Part shown: positions 10,226 through 21,438 of the stretch, one piece after another
Position numbering within the stretch: position 1 is the stretch's first letter
Layout: the number at the start of each line of letters is the position of its first letter
Source of the DNA: Chara braunii
Taxonomy: Eukaryota; Streptophyta; Charophyceae; Charales; Characeae
NCBI GenBank assembly: GCA_003427395.1
Contig: BFEA01000472.1
Span: 664,255-710,778, forward strand
Direction of reading: 5' to 3'
Length of the DNA: 46,524 nucleotides
Position numbers and translations under genes: made by a program
The notes under the pieces: generated by a model
Database searches by the model: none
Told to the model about the DNA's origin: nothing
What the model saw: the letters and a program-made list of their open reading frames with translations, nothing else

Positions 10226-11697
10226 GCTGGAGGAAGGGGTGTTAGTAGATCTCTCAAGAGGGGTCCGCTCTCTCCTCACGTTTGGACAAACACTCCTCTT
10301 GCCCTTCCTCACACTTTCAAAAATAACACCTTCTCTCTCTTTCCGCTTTCCGCGCACGCGTCTCGATACCGGACATAGACAGTTCAGATAAAAGAGACAA
10401 ACAGTAAATCACAAAGAGTAGAAGGTAGATCTCCTAACCGGAGTGGCAATTCATTTGGACTTAGAGAATGGCACACAACAGAAAAAAAATAAAAAAATTA
10501 AAAAAAATGGAAGAGAGGACTGATTTATCGAACGGGCCCGATCAGATTGGCTGGAGAATTCCTCTTGTCTAACCTGACAAGGTACATGTGCCACAATAAA
10601 TCAGCCGAAGAAAACTAATTGCAGCAATGGAGATTTCGAGGGGTGCAGACGGTCGCCGAGCCAGACGCGGGGCAGTATGTGATAGCATGCAGTAAGACCA
10701 GTCAAGATCCCCTTGAAAGGAATGCCCTTGCTAGCCGTATGTCCCCCAAGTTCAGCACAGCAAAGAGATGCATTGACCGCAACAGATTTGGGCCCAAAAG
10801 GTCCTGTCCCGTTGGGCCTGGTCCCACTGAGTTCCGAAGGTCCCAAGTAGTTCGTTGACCAGGACCAACGAGATAGGTGTACCAAGTCAGTCCCAAACTG
10901 CCTCTACCGTACTGAAAAGGAAAAGACAACTTCCAGCAAGAACTCACCCCTACAACCGTTCAGAAATGAAAAGACATTGTACCGTAGAAAGATATGTCAT
11001 TTAGAACAGATACATCATCCATCCATCCATCAGGTGAGAAAGCAATCCACATGCTCACACACACAACCAAGACCGCAGAGAAGAGGAAGAGAGCCCAGCA
11101 CACCCCAAATGGCCATGAAGCACCAAGCAACCTCCCACGGGCATAACCAGGTCACACGACACTTACCTGTGAGGCCCGGCCTCCAAAGATGGATAACGAC
11201 TCACCCCCCTCTCTCATAAGTCCTCCTGACCCCTAGCTACCACTACACGAAGTGTCCTAGCATGACTAAGAGGGCCTTCCTGCACCCCTGTTGCAACGCC
11301 GGATCCCCCGCCGATGTCTGAAGACCAAAGTAGCAACTTGCAGCTCTTCGATGCAGATATGGAAAGCCTCCGATCAAGTCTCCCTCTTGAGGGGAAGCTC
11401 AAAAGTCACTCAATGTCTTCTTGAAGTGCAGATTCCAGGTGCGAGTACCTCTCACTCTCTCCTCCCTTTCGCTTGCTCCAATCAGCCTCCTTTGTGTCTC
11501 GCCACCCCATCCAATTGCTCAAGCAACCTGGTCAGGTCTGATGTCGACCCTACATGACCTAACCAGGTGGGGGCAGTATCCACATAACTTACTGCCCCAC
11601 TTAACCCTAACTTCCTAACCCTAATCCGAGATTAGGTTAGCCCTAACCTAACTCGGAATTAGTTTTAGGGTGACCAACACCTCTCGCCAGCAAGTAA
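10226..11697 (-). other. Leader of element A, no supported gene
   Basis: A 1.5-kb region between the gag start and the primer site. It contains an A-rich patch (10480-10508), a CATC run (11010-11031), splice-donor-like ACAGGTAAGTGT on the minus strand (about 11160-11171), and CCCTAA/TTAGGG-like words at 11598-11655. The open frame 10619-10858 on the plus strand has no recognisable domain. Confidence 0.55.
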
Positions 11698-11713
11698 GTC
11701 CGCTCCGATACCA
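11698..11713 (-). other. Primer binding site of element A
   Basis: On the minus strand TGGTATCGGAGCGGAC, two bases inside the LTR end (TGTTACGATCC on the plus strand at 11716). It differs by one base from the initiator-Met primer core TGGTATCAGAGC and places the 5' LTR of element A at 11716 upward. Confidence 0.75.
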
Positions 11714-11715
11714 AT

Positions 11716-12690
11716 TGTTACGATCCTGGTCATTTCCAAAGTGCAAATTCACAATGAAAGTCAATGCCACCCAATTGCGAAAGAAATGAAAGCACTTGCA
11801 AAGAGTGAGACCAGTGTAGAGAGAAAGAGGAAGAAGAAGAAGAAGAAGAAGATGCACACCAGCAAGACCAATGACAATTCCCCACTTCTCTCTCCACCTT
11901 CCTCCTCCTCCTTCACTTCGCCAATCTTATTCTTCTCTCAATAATAATAATAACAATGGATGGATGAACCAGAACCAATATCCGAAGTTCCCTCTTACTG
12001 CTGACTCAACAACAACAACAACAACAAGTCCACCATAGTTATGGCTTCCCTCCTTCTGCCTCCTCTCTCATGCATAGGCTATGGCGGACTACTAAGGGCC
12101 CTGCCCTCTGTCCAAAGGACAACCCAAAGCAGCTATGGCGCTGCACTCCTGTCCAAAGGACAACCCAAAGCAGCTATGATGCTGCTGACTGGTCTGCCAT
12201 GCCTGCCTCTGCCTCAAGCTTCCTTGGTGCGGCACTACCCCAACTGGGGCCTTCCAGATGCAGCGCCCAACAAGGTGATGAAGACGGTGTCCACCATAGC
12301 CAGGTAGGTGCCTCGCCACTCTCCTCCTTGGCCCCCTTCTTCTTCCTCCTCAAGCTGGGCTGCTCGCCATTGCCAGGCTGAGCGCCAGCTGCCCTTCACC
12401 TCCAAGCAGCGCTGTATCAGCCAGCGCTGTGCTCCAGCAGCATGTCGCCAATCCTTGCATTCCGCAAATGAGGAGGAGCTACTTGCTCCTCCGAAAGATA
12501 TAGCGGCCTACTGGCCTCCTGGGCGGTGACTTCCTAGGCCGAGCGGCCTCCCAGCAACCGGTACCTCCTCCCTTTCGGAGGGAAACATCATTGCAGGTTC
12601 TGCTAACCTCCGGACAGGCCCTAGACCCAGGCTACTTGGACTGGTACCTACCTACCTCTAGCCTACCGCTACTGGGCCTCTAAATATGCC
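11716..12690 (-). mobile_element. 5' LTR of element A (outer end approximate)
   Basis: It starts TGTTACGATCC next to the primer site. It contains an AAG/GAA run (11828-11854), ATA and AAC runs (11941-11955, 12008-12030), GCTATGGC motifs near 12078 and 12132, and a 41-42-bp tandem duplication at 12109-12190. No second LTR exists here because the 3' end of element A is lost, so the outer boundary cannot be set. Open frames within (for example 12041-12381) are not supported as genes. Confidence 0.55.
12109..12190. repeat. 41-42-bp tandem duplication in LTR A
   Basis: CTGTCCAAAGGACAACCC followed by AAAGCAGCTATG occurs at about 12109 and again at 12150. Each unit carries one GCTATG motif. Confidence 0.85.
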
Positions 12691-14050
12691 AACTTTTTGT
12701 CTTCTTCTGCTCGGCCTCCAGTACCTGACACTCCTACCACTACTTCAGTGGTACCGGCCTTCCTGCTACTTGAGTGTTCTTCCCCTCTGCTCTAAGTGTC
12801 GCGGGCCTACCCCCGCTTCTAGAGTGTTTTCCCCTGCTGCAACCCTCACAGTCACGGCCACAGGTAAGTACCGGCCCTGCGGGGCCTTGCAACCAACAAG
12901 TACCCTTGCGGGTCACACACACACTCATCCAACAAGCACTCCGACAGGCATGCAAACCAGCAGGCACACACACACACACAGCCATGGAAATCACAGCAGA
13001 ATGCGGTAATTTCAGCAAGGCATTCATTCCAGTGGCAAATCCCAGAAATCAGCAGTGTTCTCAGTCTGTGTTTTTGGCGGGTCATTACATCATTTTTCTC
13101 TTCTTCTATTTCCCCTCTATCATTCTATGTGATTGGTTGCATCATCTAAAATTTCCTAACGTGCATGACGCGTATTTTTTCTAATGGTGCTCGTCTTTCA
13201 ATGCTGGCCATCCTATCGTGTGATGTTCCATCTAAATCGATAGGAATATTCTTCATCCTTGTTTGTATCAATGTCGTGCATGAAATTAATTATGGCATCG
13301 TTGTTTAAGATATGCGAAGTTCTTTATTGTATTCATTCCTTTCGCTATTTATTTTCAAAACCCAATTTCTTTTTCAAAAATTCATCAAATAATTTTTGAA
13401 AGCCGCGAAAATCAATTCTTTTCAATTAAATTTAATTCCTGCCTTCTGTCCTTCATAAGATTTCAAAATTCCAAAAGCTCTTTTGAAATTTCATCCCTAT
13501 TACTTTGATATTTTTCTCCATTATGAAATACTTGACAATTTTATGATCTGACCTTGAATCATTTTCAAACTCTCTCAATTCACTTTTACTTGGCTTGCAA
13601 TCAATTCTTTGTTTCATTTCATCGTAAATTCCATGGTGACGATCTGACGGTCGCCATGACGTCAGGTCTGGAAGGTCCGGATCTGCCAAATTTCGGGGGG
13701 GGGGGGAGACGGTCCAGGACCTTTCCCCATTGAGGAACCGAGCCCCCAAAATTGTTTCGGGGATTTTTCAGGCCCATTTATGCTTTTGGGGGGGGTCCGG
13801 ACATGCTCTCTCTTTATAATAATTTATTAGACACCCCCAATTTTTTAATTATTAATAGTTGATTACTTTTTAAGTTTTTATTAGTTTTTAATAGAAGGGT
13901 CTTTACGAATTCAGACCCCAAGTGGTGATTGCAGCATAATGGGGCCGGTCGGCCAAAACTCAATTTCGTGAGAACCATTCCAAAGGACAAGTTCCCTGAG
14001 CCAGAAGTCACGTCCAGATTGAAATGAGAAGTCGTTTCAGAAATCACAGT
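12691..14050. other. Unassigned stretch, AT-rich in its second half
   Basis: No gene recognised. 12860 carries ACAGGTAAGTACC; a CA run lies at 12964-12980; 13200-13640 is AT-rich. At 13650-13805 GGTCCGG and G-run motifs (about 13697-13708 and 13787-13796) resemble the GC-rich arms of the MITE-type repeats at 15112-15260 and 43068-43259. Confidence 0.5.
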
Positions 14051-14830
14051 CAGGTCCTTAGGCGAACAGGTGTTACATTCAATTTTAGAACTGAGGTAAG
14101 GTTACATCTGTTCGTCCAGAAGTCAAGAGGCACAGTCCCAGTCTAGTCGCAGTCCCACAGGTCATTTCTGACTCAGACCGGAAGTCTGAAAGTCAGACCC
14201 GACGGCCAAAGCAGCAGCAGACCCTGGCGAAAAGGTTCTGGGACACACACTTTGCAACAGCAGGTACTGGGGAAGAGTCCCAGGCAGAGGGAGGCCGAAA
14301 GTAGACCTCGCCAGACCAGTCCAGCAGTATAAAGGACTGGCCAACCTCCTCATTCAGCAGATACTCATTGGCACTAGTGTGTGGAAGTGCTGAAGCACTT
14401 GTGCGCCAGGATGCTAGTGAGCAGTGCTAGGCTTGCGAGCTGCGCTAGGAAGAAGAAGGGAGCTGGGCGCTGGCTTGGACAGGCAGCCATAGCTGCTCCA
14501 GTAGGAGCTGTTAGTAGTAGAGGGGTTATTCATAGGGGTACCAGTGAGTAGTATTCAGAGTAGATCCGCGTGTGATAGGGAGTGTACATGCATGATGAGT
14601 GTGAGTAGACCAGGACTAGAGAGAGAGAGAGAGCAGAAAGACTAGGAGAGAAGAGAGAGAAGCAAGTTATGGTGACACCTACCTGTTGAGCGCCGTTCTT
14701 GATGACTGGCAGCTGGCGCCATTGAGCGCCAGGCCTGAAACTGTTGCTGTATGAAGAGGACTTGTAACTCTGTTGGGCGCTATATCTTTTGAACTCGTAA
14801 TTCTCTCTGGCTAATCTGGTTGTGTTAATT
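14051..14830 (+). mobile_element. Possible plus-strand LTR fragment with TATA box
   Basis: TATAAA at 14328-14333 is followed at the expected distance by a CTCATTCAGCAGATACTCATTGG segment, a GA-rich patch and GGCGCC-containing sequence (14713-14750). The arrangement resembles an LTR U3-R-U5, but no partner copy, primer site or boundary was found. Confidence 0.35.
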
Positions 14831-14984
14831 GAGCTGCGCTACCCAGTTTCCACTCATTTCCATTATACTTTGTTTGAGTCTTTGCAATCTGTGTGATCTG
14901 CGTGACATGCATGTTATCTGGGATACTCCAGCAAGTGACGAACCATCAGGTTCCTTGGATTGAAGTCTTTTTTTAAGTTTTTTA

Positions 14985-15260
14985 TAGTTTTTGACTTTTA
15001 ACTCAAGTTTGGTTAGGAATTCTGACATGACTCTGAGGCAAAAGTGGTTTGCATTGTTATTCTGCATAACATACTTTTTTCAGATTTTTTATTTTTTTAT
15101 TTTTTTATGGTCCGGACATTTCCGGACCTGCTTACCGGACCTTCCGGAACCATGCATGTCCGGAGGTCCGGATGTGTCCGGAAGTCCAGACGTCTGGATC
15201 CAACCGGACACGAATCCGGTCCCTGGACGTGAGCTGTCCGGGTTTGGGTCCGGCGTAGCC
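14985..15260 (+). repeat. MITE-type repeat, AT-rich core with GGTCCGG arm
   Basis: The core TGACTCTGAGGCAAAAG...TTCTGCATAACATAC...TTTTTTCAGATTTTT (about 15026-15098) is shared with 15559-15822 and with the MITE split by element B (24540-24626 plus 33879-33915). On its right a 150-bp arm is dense in TCCGGA and GGTCCGG. No matching left arm is visible, so this copy may be truncated. Confidence 0.6.
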
Positions 15261-15558
15261 ATGGTAAATTCTGAAATTTTGAATTTGCTTTTTATTTTTA
15301 TTTTCAATTCCTTCTGAATTTCTTTTAATTCCTGGAATACATCACAAAATTTTTCATTTCATCCTAAATTTGTTTTCTGAATTTATCCTCATCTCTTCTA
15401 TCATCTCCCCGAAGTCCCGACCGTTTCGAGGAATTTTTTGATATTTTCAATGTTTTTCTTTTTTTTTGTTAAATACTAAATAGTAAGTTCTAAATTTACA
15501 TGCAAATAATTTCGAATTTTTGTTTTGACTTTGTGACTGTCCTCTACATGCTTTATTC

Positions 15559-15822
15559 CTAGGCTACCAGAGTGGCCCGGCCGGGCCAAAATAATTAAAA
15601 AAAATAAAAAATAAAAAAATTTGAATTTTATTTTTTATTTTAAATTTCGTGAAGAATTTCGATGTGACCCTGAGGCAAAAGTTGTTCAGTTTATTTTTCT
15701 GCATAACATAGTTTTTTTCAGAATTTTTGGATTTTTTTTTTTTTTTTTTTTTTGCTGGGACCTTACCTAATCCTTGCACGGGCTGGCCACCCGGGACCCG
15801 GGCGGCCTGGCTGGTAGCCTAG
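15559..15822. mobile_element. hAT-like MITE, 264 bp, with 8-bp target duplication
   Basis: Perfect 12-bp terminal inverted repeats (CTAGGCTACCAG at the left, CTGGTAGCCTAG at the right) are flanked by a perfect 8-bp direct repeat CTTTATTC (15551-15558 and 15823-15830). Inside, GC-rich arms (GGCCCGGCCGGGCC on the left, CCCGGGACCCGGGCGGCC on the right) surround an AT-rich core shared with two other repeats in the window. No coding capacity. An 8-bp duplication is typical of hAT transposons; the assignment is inference. Confidence 0.85.
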
Positions 15823-15948
15823 CTTTATTCTGCATCCCACCCACTTTTCTCAAAATTTCCTCTCACTTTCTTGCCCATAGTGCAAATATTTTCTCCCCAC
15901 CTGAATTCGGTTCTAAATTTTCTTAATTTAATTTAATAATTTTTATTA

Positions 15949-16278
15949 GACGATTTTGACTTTTGTGGCGCTCCCTTTCTATTTGCCAACCTGGTTCTCC
16001 GTGACCCCCAACAGCGTGCACTCCAGAATTGTGCTTGTGACGCTCGTGCCTCCAATCGACTCGCTAACTACAATGCACTGACGGTGCCTACCGACCATCC
16101 CCATCGTCACATTGCTCCCTCCACATCATCTTCATCTTCTTCATCATTCGACTCCGTGCACATTGTCGATCCCGAGACCCCTTTTCGCTCCACTAGTGAC
16201 GACCTAGCACTTCTTGTTCGCGATATGGCATCCGATTTGGTTGAGGCCACTTCGACAACGTATGCAAGACCCGTTTGA
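15949..16278 (+). pseudogene. Decayed coding-like fragment, unknown, possibly gag
   Basis: Following TTTTTATTAG, a good splice-acceptor-like sequence, one frame stays open for about 110 codons: DDFDFCGAPFLFANLVLRD, then NRLANYNALTVPTDHPHRH, a Ser run and VHIVDPETPFRSTSDDLALL, ending at a TGA. In another frame just past the stop the translation continues plausibly (DPFDAQFVAL, LFFKHSVDCIAHLEPN), which suggests a frameshift near 16268. I do not recognise the family. It could be a gag N-terminal region or an old host exon. Confidence 0.35.
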
Positions 16279-16940
16279 CGCTCAGTTTGTCGCTTTGTCT
16301 TAAGAGAACGATGGTCAACTCTTCTTTAAGCACAGCGTTGACTGCATTGCACACCTGGAACCCAATATCAGCACTCGCCCGTCATCTCCTCCCCTTCCTT
16401 CCCCTCCCCAGACACGCCGTTGGCGAATCGTGTCTTCACCCTCTCCAGTTTGGAATCCTGCGCTCCACCACCCCAGCGTTGTCCTCAACATCATGCTCCG
16501 GGTGGCTATCTCCAGCACGGACGACACATGCTCTCCTCAGACCCGCCCTTCCTGTGCAACTACATCTTCGTCCCATGTCCTTACATCCACACTTCCGTCC
16601 ATAGGAGCCATGACAACGATGCGATGGTGCTTGGAACAGGAAACGCAAGCAGGAGGATGATGAAGTTGTTGTTTGCTCACGTACTCGTCTTCCTGCCCCT
16701 AGCAGCTTGTCCCGCTAGTGATTGCTCGTCCTGATCTCGGTGATGCGCACGAGGAGCACTATAGGAATTGCTACATGCAGCAGCAGGATGCTATAAGCAG
16801 CATCGAGACCGCTACAATGACCAGCACAATAAGAAGAATGATCATTGCCTGATTGAGTTGATCACCACGAGGATCACCGTGATGAAGATTATGACCAAAA
16901 TAGCAGTGCAGTCTCGGCCCTGCGCCTCATTCCACAACTC

Positions 16941-17000
16941 ACCAAATGTGCAAAATGAGAATCAATCTTCCCCTAAAACAAGGGAAGATGCACAATGCCA
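16941..17000 (+). repeat. Dispersed GAATCTTCC/GGAAGAT motif, copy 1
   Basis: ACCAAATGTGCAAAATGAGA followed by ATCAATCTTCCCC, a 9-base gap and GGGAAGATGCAC. One of six related sites in the window; see the finding on this motif. Confidence 0.65.
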
Positions 17001-17133
17001 ATAGAGGATGAACCTTTTGCTAGGATACAACTATGTACACTAGCAACGCCCTCTTCCCCTTCCTCATAAACTTTCCCCCCGTCTTCCTATACCCCAACTT
17101 AATGCACCAAGCCAGGAAGTCGTCCATGTACGT

Positions 17134-17710
17134 GTGTGTTTAAAGAAGAAAACCAGACAACGAACACCACAACCACCAGGCAAGTATCCTCACCTCCTAC
17201 TTACTCTCGCCCTCTCTCTCTTTCTAGCAAGCGCGTCGAACAGCCTCATCACGAAGATCACGAAGGTGCGGAACGCAATGGCAACCACCACAAAAAAACA
17301 GTACCTCGATGAACGCGCGAGGTCTCGCCACTGAAAACGAAAATGACGAGCACGGAATCAACGAGGAGCAGCGCTTCGGCGACCACCACGACCAGGTAAG
17401 TATACGCCCATTTCGTCCTCACACCTCGCGCCTTCTTGTGCTTCCTCGCTCGCCCCCACTCTCTCTCACACATTTCCTCTAGAATGTACTTTTGTCGGCA
17501 TCGCACCCCGATCTGGATGCATACCACTATGCTCGTAGAGATGGTAACCACAATCTCGACTAGGGAAGTAGCTGCGTCGTCTATGCAGAGCAGGCAACAG
17601 CACAGTTAGCACCACCGGGATCTGGATGACGACCGCGACCACGAATACGAGCTCAAGGGGCAACAATACAATCACCAGCCAGACCTCAACGACGTCTAGA
17701 GACGAGGAAT
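17134..17710 (+). other. Exon/intron-like patchwork rich in His, Asp and Glu codons
   Basis: Two putative introns are visible: CAG|GCAAGTATCC (about 17180) to TTTCTAG (about 17227), and CCAG|GTAAGTATACG (about 17394) to TTTCCTCTAG (about 17482). The pieces between encode charged stretches (PHHEDHEGAERNG; NDEHGINEEQRFGDHHDQ; DLDDDRDHEYELKGQQYN). No domain is recognised and stops interrupt. It may be a decayed gene or a transcribed repeat leader. Confidence 0.3.
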
Positions 17711-17807
17711 CACACATAAGTGACCACGAAAGTAAAGAATGGTCATGATCGGGATCGCGGGAGCAAGGAGATCCGACCTTGAAACAAGGAACTTCGAATA
17801 TTGAAAA

Positions 17808-17862
17808 TTATGCGCAATATGAGAATGAATCTTCCGCTAGAACATGGGAAGATACACTGCCT
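17808..17862 (+). repeat. Dispersed GAATCTTCC/GGAAGAT motif, copy 2
   Basis: GAGAATGAATCTTCCGC then TAGAACATGGGAAGATACACTGCC. The inverted words ATCTTCC and GGAAGAT flank an 11-base loop. This is the copy closest to consensus. Confidence 0.7.
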
Positions 17863-18313
17863 AAAGACACTTCTACTATGACGATGATACTGCTACTGAG
17901 ATGGCCACTAGGAGACAATGAGCATCATAGCGCTCGCGATGGTCACGACAAAGACCACAAGGGAGGTGTCGCATACCAATATGGTGCAGACCAGAGCCAA
18001 GAGCGGACCTCTTAGATAGAGCAAGATAGCACAACGGAAGACTGAAATACGAACAATCAGACCAATCAATGTCGCAATGCAGACCGAGCGTACATCATCA
18101 TCATCACCAGGTGTGAAGGGGCCTGGCGCAACACACAGGAAGAATGCGCCAGGCTCAGATCATACACAGATGAGGAGGGAGATCAGACGTAGAGGAGGGA
18201 GGAGATGAGAATGTCGTCAACACTATGTCGTCGATATCGATTCCAAATAGTTCCCACCCAATGTCTCTGTCCCAATGTCGAGTCTGAATCCAAATGTTGT
18301 CAAATCCCCAAAG

Positions 18314-18320
<7 letters not shown>

Positions 18321-18366
<46 letters not shown>

Positions 18367-18474
18367 GTAGTGTGTCGATATTGAGAAGTCAGGAAGCTGG
18401 AGGGTGAGGGAGAGATGGTGGACTGGAGGAGGAAGAAGAAGAAGAAGAGCTCTCTCTCTCTCTCTCTCTCTCTC
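18321..18474. repeat. Two (CT)n tracts around a purine-rich spacer
   Basis: CT runs at 18321-18365 and 18450-18474 with a GAAGAAGAAG stretch just before the second. A minus-strand open frame across them (Arg-Glu repeats) is only the microsatellite translated. Confidence 0.9.
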
Positions 18475-18479
18475 GGTAC

Positions 18480-19080
18480 TAACCTGTGAAAGGTGGCACC
18501 TGTTGGAGCGATGGCGGCACCGGTAAGCTCCCAAGGAAGTCCCTTGGCCTTCGCCACTCTCCTCCCTCCTAGCGCTACCCTAAGGTACTAGCAGCGCCAA
18601 GCGTTGGAAGACGACTACTATTGTCACCTACTATTGCGGTGGCATCTCTAGAGAGTGCGGCTGCTGAAAGCCCAAAGACCGAATGCCAGCCTCCTGTGCG
18701 GACCAGCTATATATAGTGCTGGTTCGGCTGGGAGACTGCCTTCACCAATGCCGAAGGGAGCCAGAGCCTGGCGCCCAAACTGTCTGGCGCCTAAAGTTGG
18801 CGCCCAAATTCGAAAAGGCGAATTTGAAAAAGGCCTACCTCGGCCTGGGTGCCTATTGGGCCTCTACCGGAGTCTGGCGCCAAAACGGGCGCCAGGGCTT
18901 ACCTATTGGTCCTACCGACCTACCAAACTCCCTAGGCCAGGCGACATGGGGCCTGAAAAGGGCCCCTTCCTACTCTGAACCGATACAGGGCCTGAAAGGC
19001 CCCTACCGAACCCCTTATCCTACTTGGTCAGGCCCTGCAGGGGCCCGTGTGGTACTCAGTATGCCATAGGAGGCCAACAC
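18480..19080 (-). mobile_element. Possible LTR fragment with palindromic TATA
   Basis: TATATATA at 18708-18715, many GGCGCC/GGCGCCC words (18769-18900), GGCCTG-rich sequence toward 19040 and a TAACCTGTG word at 18481. The composition resembles the LTRs of element B (GGGCGCCC, GGCCC-rich U3). No partner or primer site found; orientation uncertain. Bases 17863-18320 hold nothing recognisable. Confidence 0.35.
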
Positions 19081-19472
19081 ATAATAAGCAAGGTGGCTCA
19101 TCTTGACGAAGTCGAGCAGTGTGACCAAGGTGCGCAAGCTCAATCATGATGGAAAACGCCTATTCGAATGCCCCTTCCCTCCTTCTCCTTCCTCTTTCTC
19201 TTCCCTCTCCTCTTTTTCTTCTCTTTCGTTGTCACCTCCCTTGTTTGGCTCGTCCTCCTCTCTACTTGTTCAATGCTCGTCACCTCCTACCGTCATGTTG
19301 CCATCAATCTTCTTCCCTCTTTCTCTTCTTTGTTTTTGCCTAATTAGCGCTCTCCTCATCTACTCCACAAGGGTTCCTTGCTTAGGACGCGCCGAAAGAG
19401 AGTGTGTAGGAAATGAATTTTTCCCTTGCCGAGCAGTTGCGCTTTATGCCAGCTCGGGCTGCTGGTTCGGCC

Positions 19473-19758
19473 AACTTTTCTCCTCTCTCTCGTAATAAAC
19501 CTATCCGCTATCTGGCTTAAGATCTGTTGGAAATTGTTATTACAACTAAAGGCACACTAATGTCCTCCCCGTGCCCTTTCAATTTTAACAGATGTCCCGA
19601 AGGACCACTGCAAGGCATTGGCCTTGAGGTACTAGCGTTGACCTGGGCCGGCCCAATGTAATTCCGAATCATATTATTTTGGACATTTGATAGTATCTGC
19701 GTTCTAACTTGAGTCTGTAATTCAATAGTTTGTGGGTGTACCAACTGAGCTAGGCCCC
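19473..19758 (-). mobile_element. SINE-like unit 1 (tRNA-like head)
   Basis: Read on the minus strand from about 19758: GGGCCTAGCTCAGTTGGTACA contains a good RNA polymerase III A box (TAGCTCAGTTGG), and about 45 bases later AGTTAGAACGC resembles a B box (GGTTCGANNCC). The rest forms a 220-bp body ending in a GAGAGAGAGGAG-type tail. It is 286 bp long and directly repeated in the next unit. A 76-residue open frame inside both units differs at about 14 positions, so I see no sign of protein conservation. Confidence 0.6.
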
Positions 19759-20043
19759 CACTTTTCTCCTCTCTCTCCTAATAAACCAATCCGCTATCAG
19801 GCTTAGGATCTGTTGGAAATTGAAATTACAGCAAAAGGCACACTAACCTCCTCCCCGTGCCCTTTCAATTTTAACGGATGTCCCAAAGGACCATTGCAAG
19901 GCATCGGCCTTGAGGTACTAGCGTCGACCTGGGCCGGCCCAAGGTAATTCCGGAGCATATTATTCTGGATATTTGATAGTATCTCAGTTCTAACTTGAGT
20001 TTGTAATTCAACAGTTTGTGGGTGTACCAACGGAGCTAGGCCC
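19759..20043 (-). mobile_element. SINE-like unit 2, head-to-tail with unit 1
   Basis: About 23 substitutions separate it from unit 1 over the roughly 237 bp I aligned. The A box is TAGCTCCGTTGG, with one mismatch relative to unit 1. The units abut with no spacer, so this is a tandem duplication or a dimeric SINE rather than two independent insertions. A related tRNA-like head lies at 41640-41715. Confidence 0.6.
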
Positions 20044-21438
20044 GTTTGTTTCATCATTGGTCCCAAGATCGGTACCAGACTCGGGCCAAAAACTGGACCA
20101 CACTAAGTAATAAAATTAGAAATAATAAATAAAAGAAGAATAAGGGTTGGGGGGAGAGAGGAATTGTTGGTACCCCCTCGGTCCCGCCATTCAGCCCCGT
20201 ACTCGAGACCGGTGGCAAAACTGAAGGGGATAGTTCCACGGGACCCTAAACCCATCAATTTCCTCCACACTCCATCACTCCTTTGCTGGTCGCTGGCCTC
20301 GATCCTTGCACCTGAAATGTGAAAGTCCAATGTCGTAACCAATAGGGCTAAGCTCAAGTCTGAGTTTGGCTGGCACGGAACAAAATATAAGGAATACCTG
20401 TCCTGGGCCTAAGGCCTGTCAAATTTCCCCAAGGCCGCACCTTGACCTTTTGGCCGAACCTAGGGCCCTCGAACTCCTGCGCCTGTCGCGCAGAGGGCCC
20501 GATTTGCATTTACCTTCACCCCTCACACCACTTACCACGCAAAAGTCACGTCGTCGTCAATCTCTGTCTCCGCAAAGTAGCCATTATGTTCAAGGTCGTA
20601 CCTCCACTATTTCTGCAAGTGAAGAAAACTCCAACCTTTTCCTTGTGTCAGACTTCGCTTATGTATGCCTTGTCGAGGCCGCGGGACACCCCTGCCTGTT
20701 AGACAAGGAACACAATAACCAACACGTACTATGAGGGCCCATACGCCGCCTTAAATAAATCAAATGATAGTCTCTAGTTATTGCGCATTGGAAACCAACG
20801 TTAATGTCGGTCATGGCAATGCCGACCTCTATGCGCGCTCACTGCGTGCGCGCGGTCATGCTAATAAAAAAAACTAACCTCTCTCTAGTTCGCATTGCTT
20901 CGTAAAATCACTAAGTGGGCACTCAAACTCCAAAACTGCTTGCTGGAGGCAGCACGCGCATTGTACTCGAGTAGACGCTTCGCATCTGATCTATGGCCAA
21001 AGTGGAGCCAAGGTGCAACGGGAACTAGAGGCCTCTCTTATTTGACATTTAAGGCCGAAGGATGATTCATATATGAGAATTGACTCGACTCATTCTCGGT
21101 GAACTTGTAATTCTTCTTTTTCCTTTTCATCTCCTCTTCTATTCACTCCTCCTTCGTTCGCTTTCTTTCTTATTGCAATTTTTGTTTTATATCCTCAACC
21201 TTCTTCCCTTTTTTTTCCCTCCTACTCCTTATTTTCTTTGCCAACCTCTTGCCCAGTTTTTGCCTGCTGCTCGGTGGTATAAAGGGGTAGTTCTGTTGGA
21301 CTTGATGGTGGTACACATCGTACTTGTTCGGTGGAACCCAAGAGATAAGAAAAATCGGAGCAGCGGCCCCCATATCACCACGTAAACGTACACCTCAACA
21401 CTTAGTCTGCACTTCAACCTAGATTAGGGTCTGACCTA
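20044..21438. other. Unassigned stretch
   Basis: No gene, RNA or repeat that I can support. Short open frames on both strands have no recognisable domain. 21110-21240 is T/C-rich. Around 20835-20862 there is a GCGCGC-containing imperfect palindrome. Confidence 0.4.

Noticed and set aside
19517-20066. Two similar 75-87-codon minus-strand peptides
   Set aside because: They are the tandem SINE-like units. About 14 amino-acid changes from about 21 coding substitutions gives no sign of protein-level selection.
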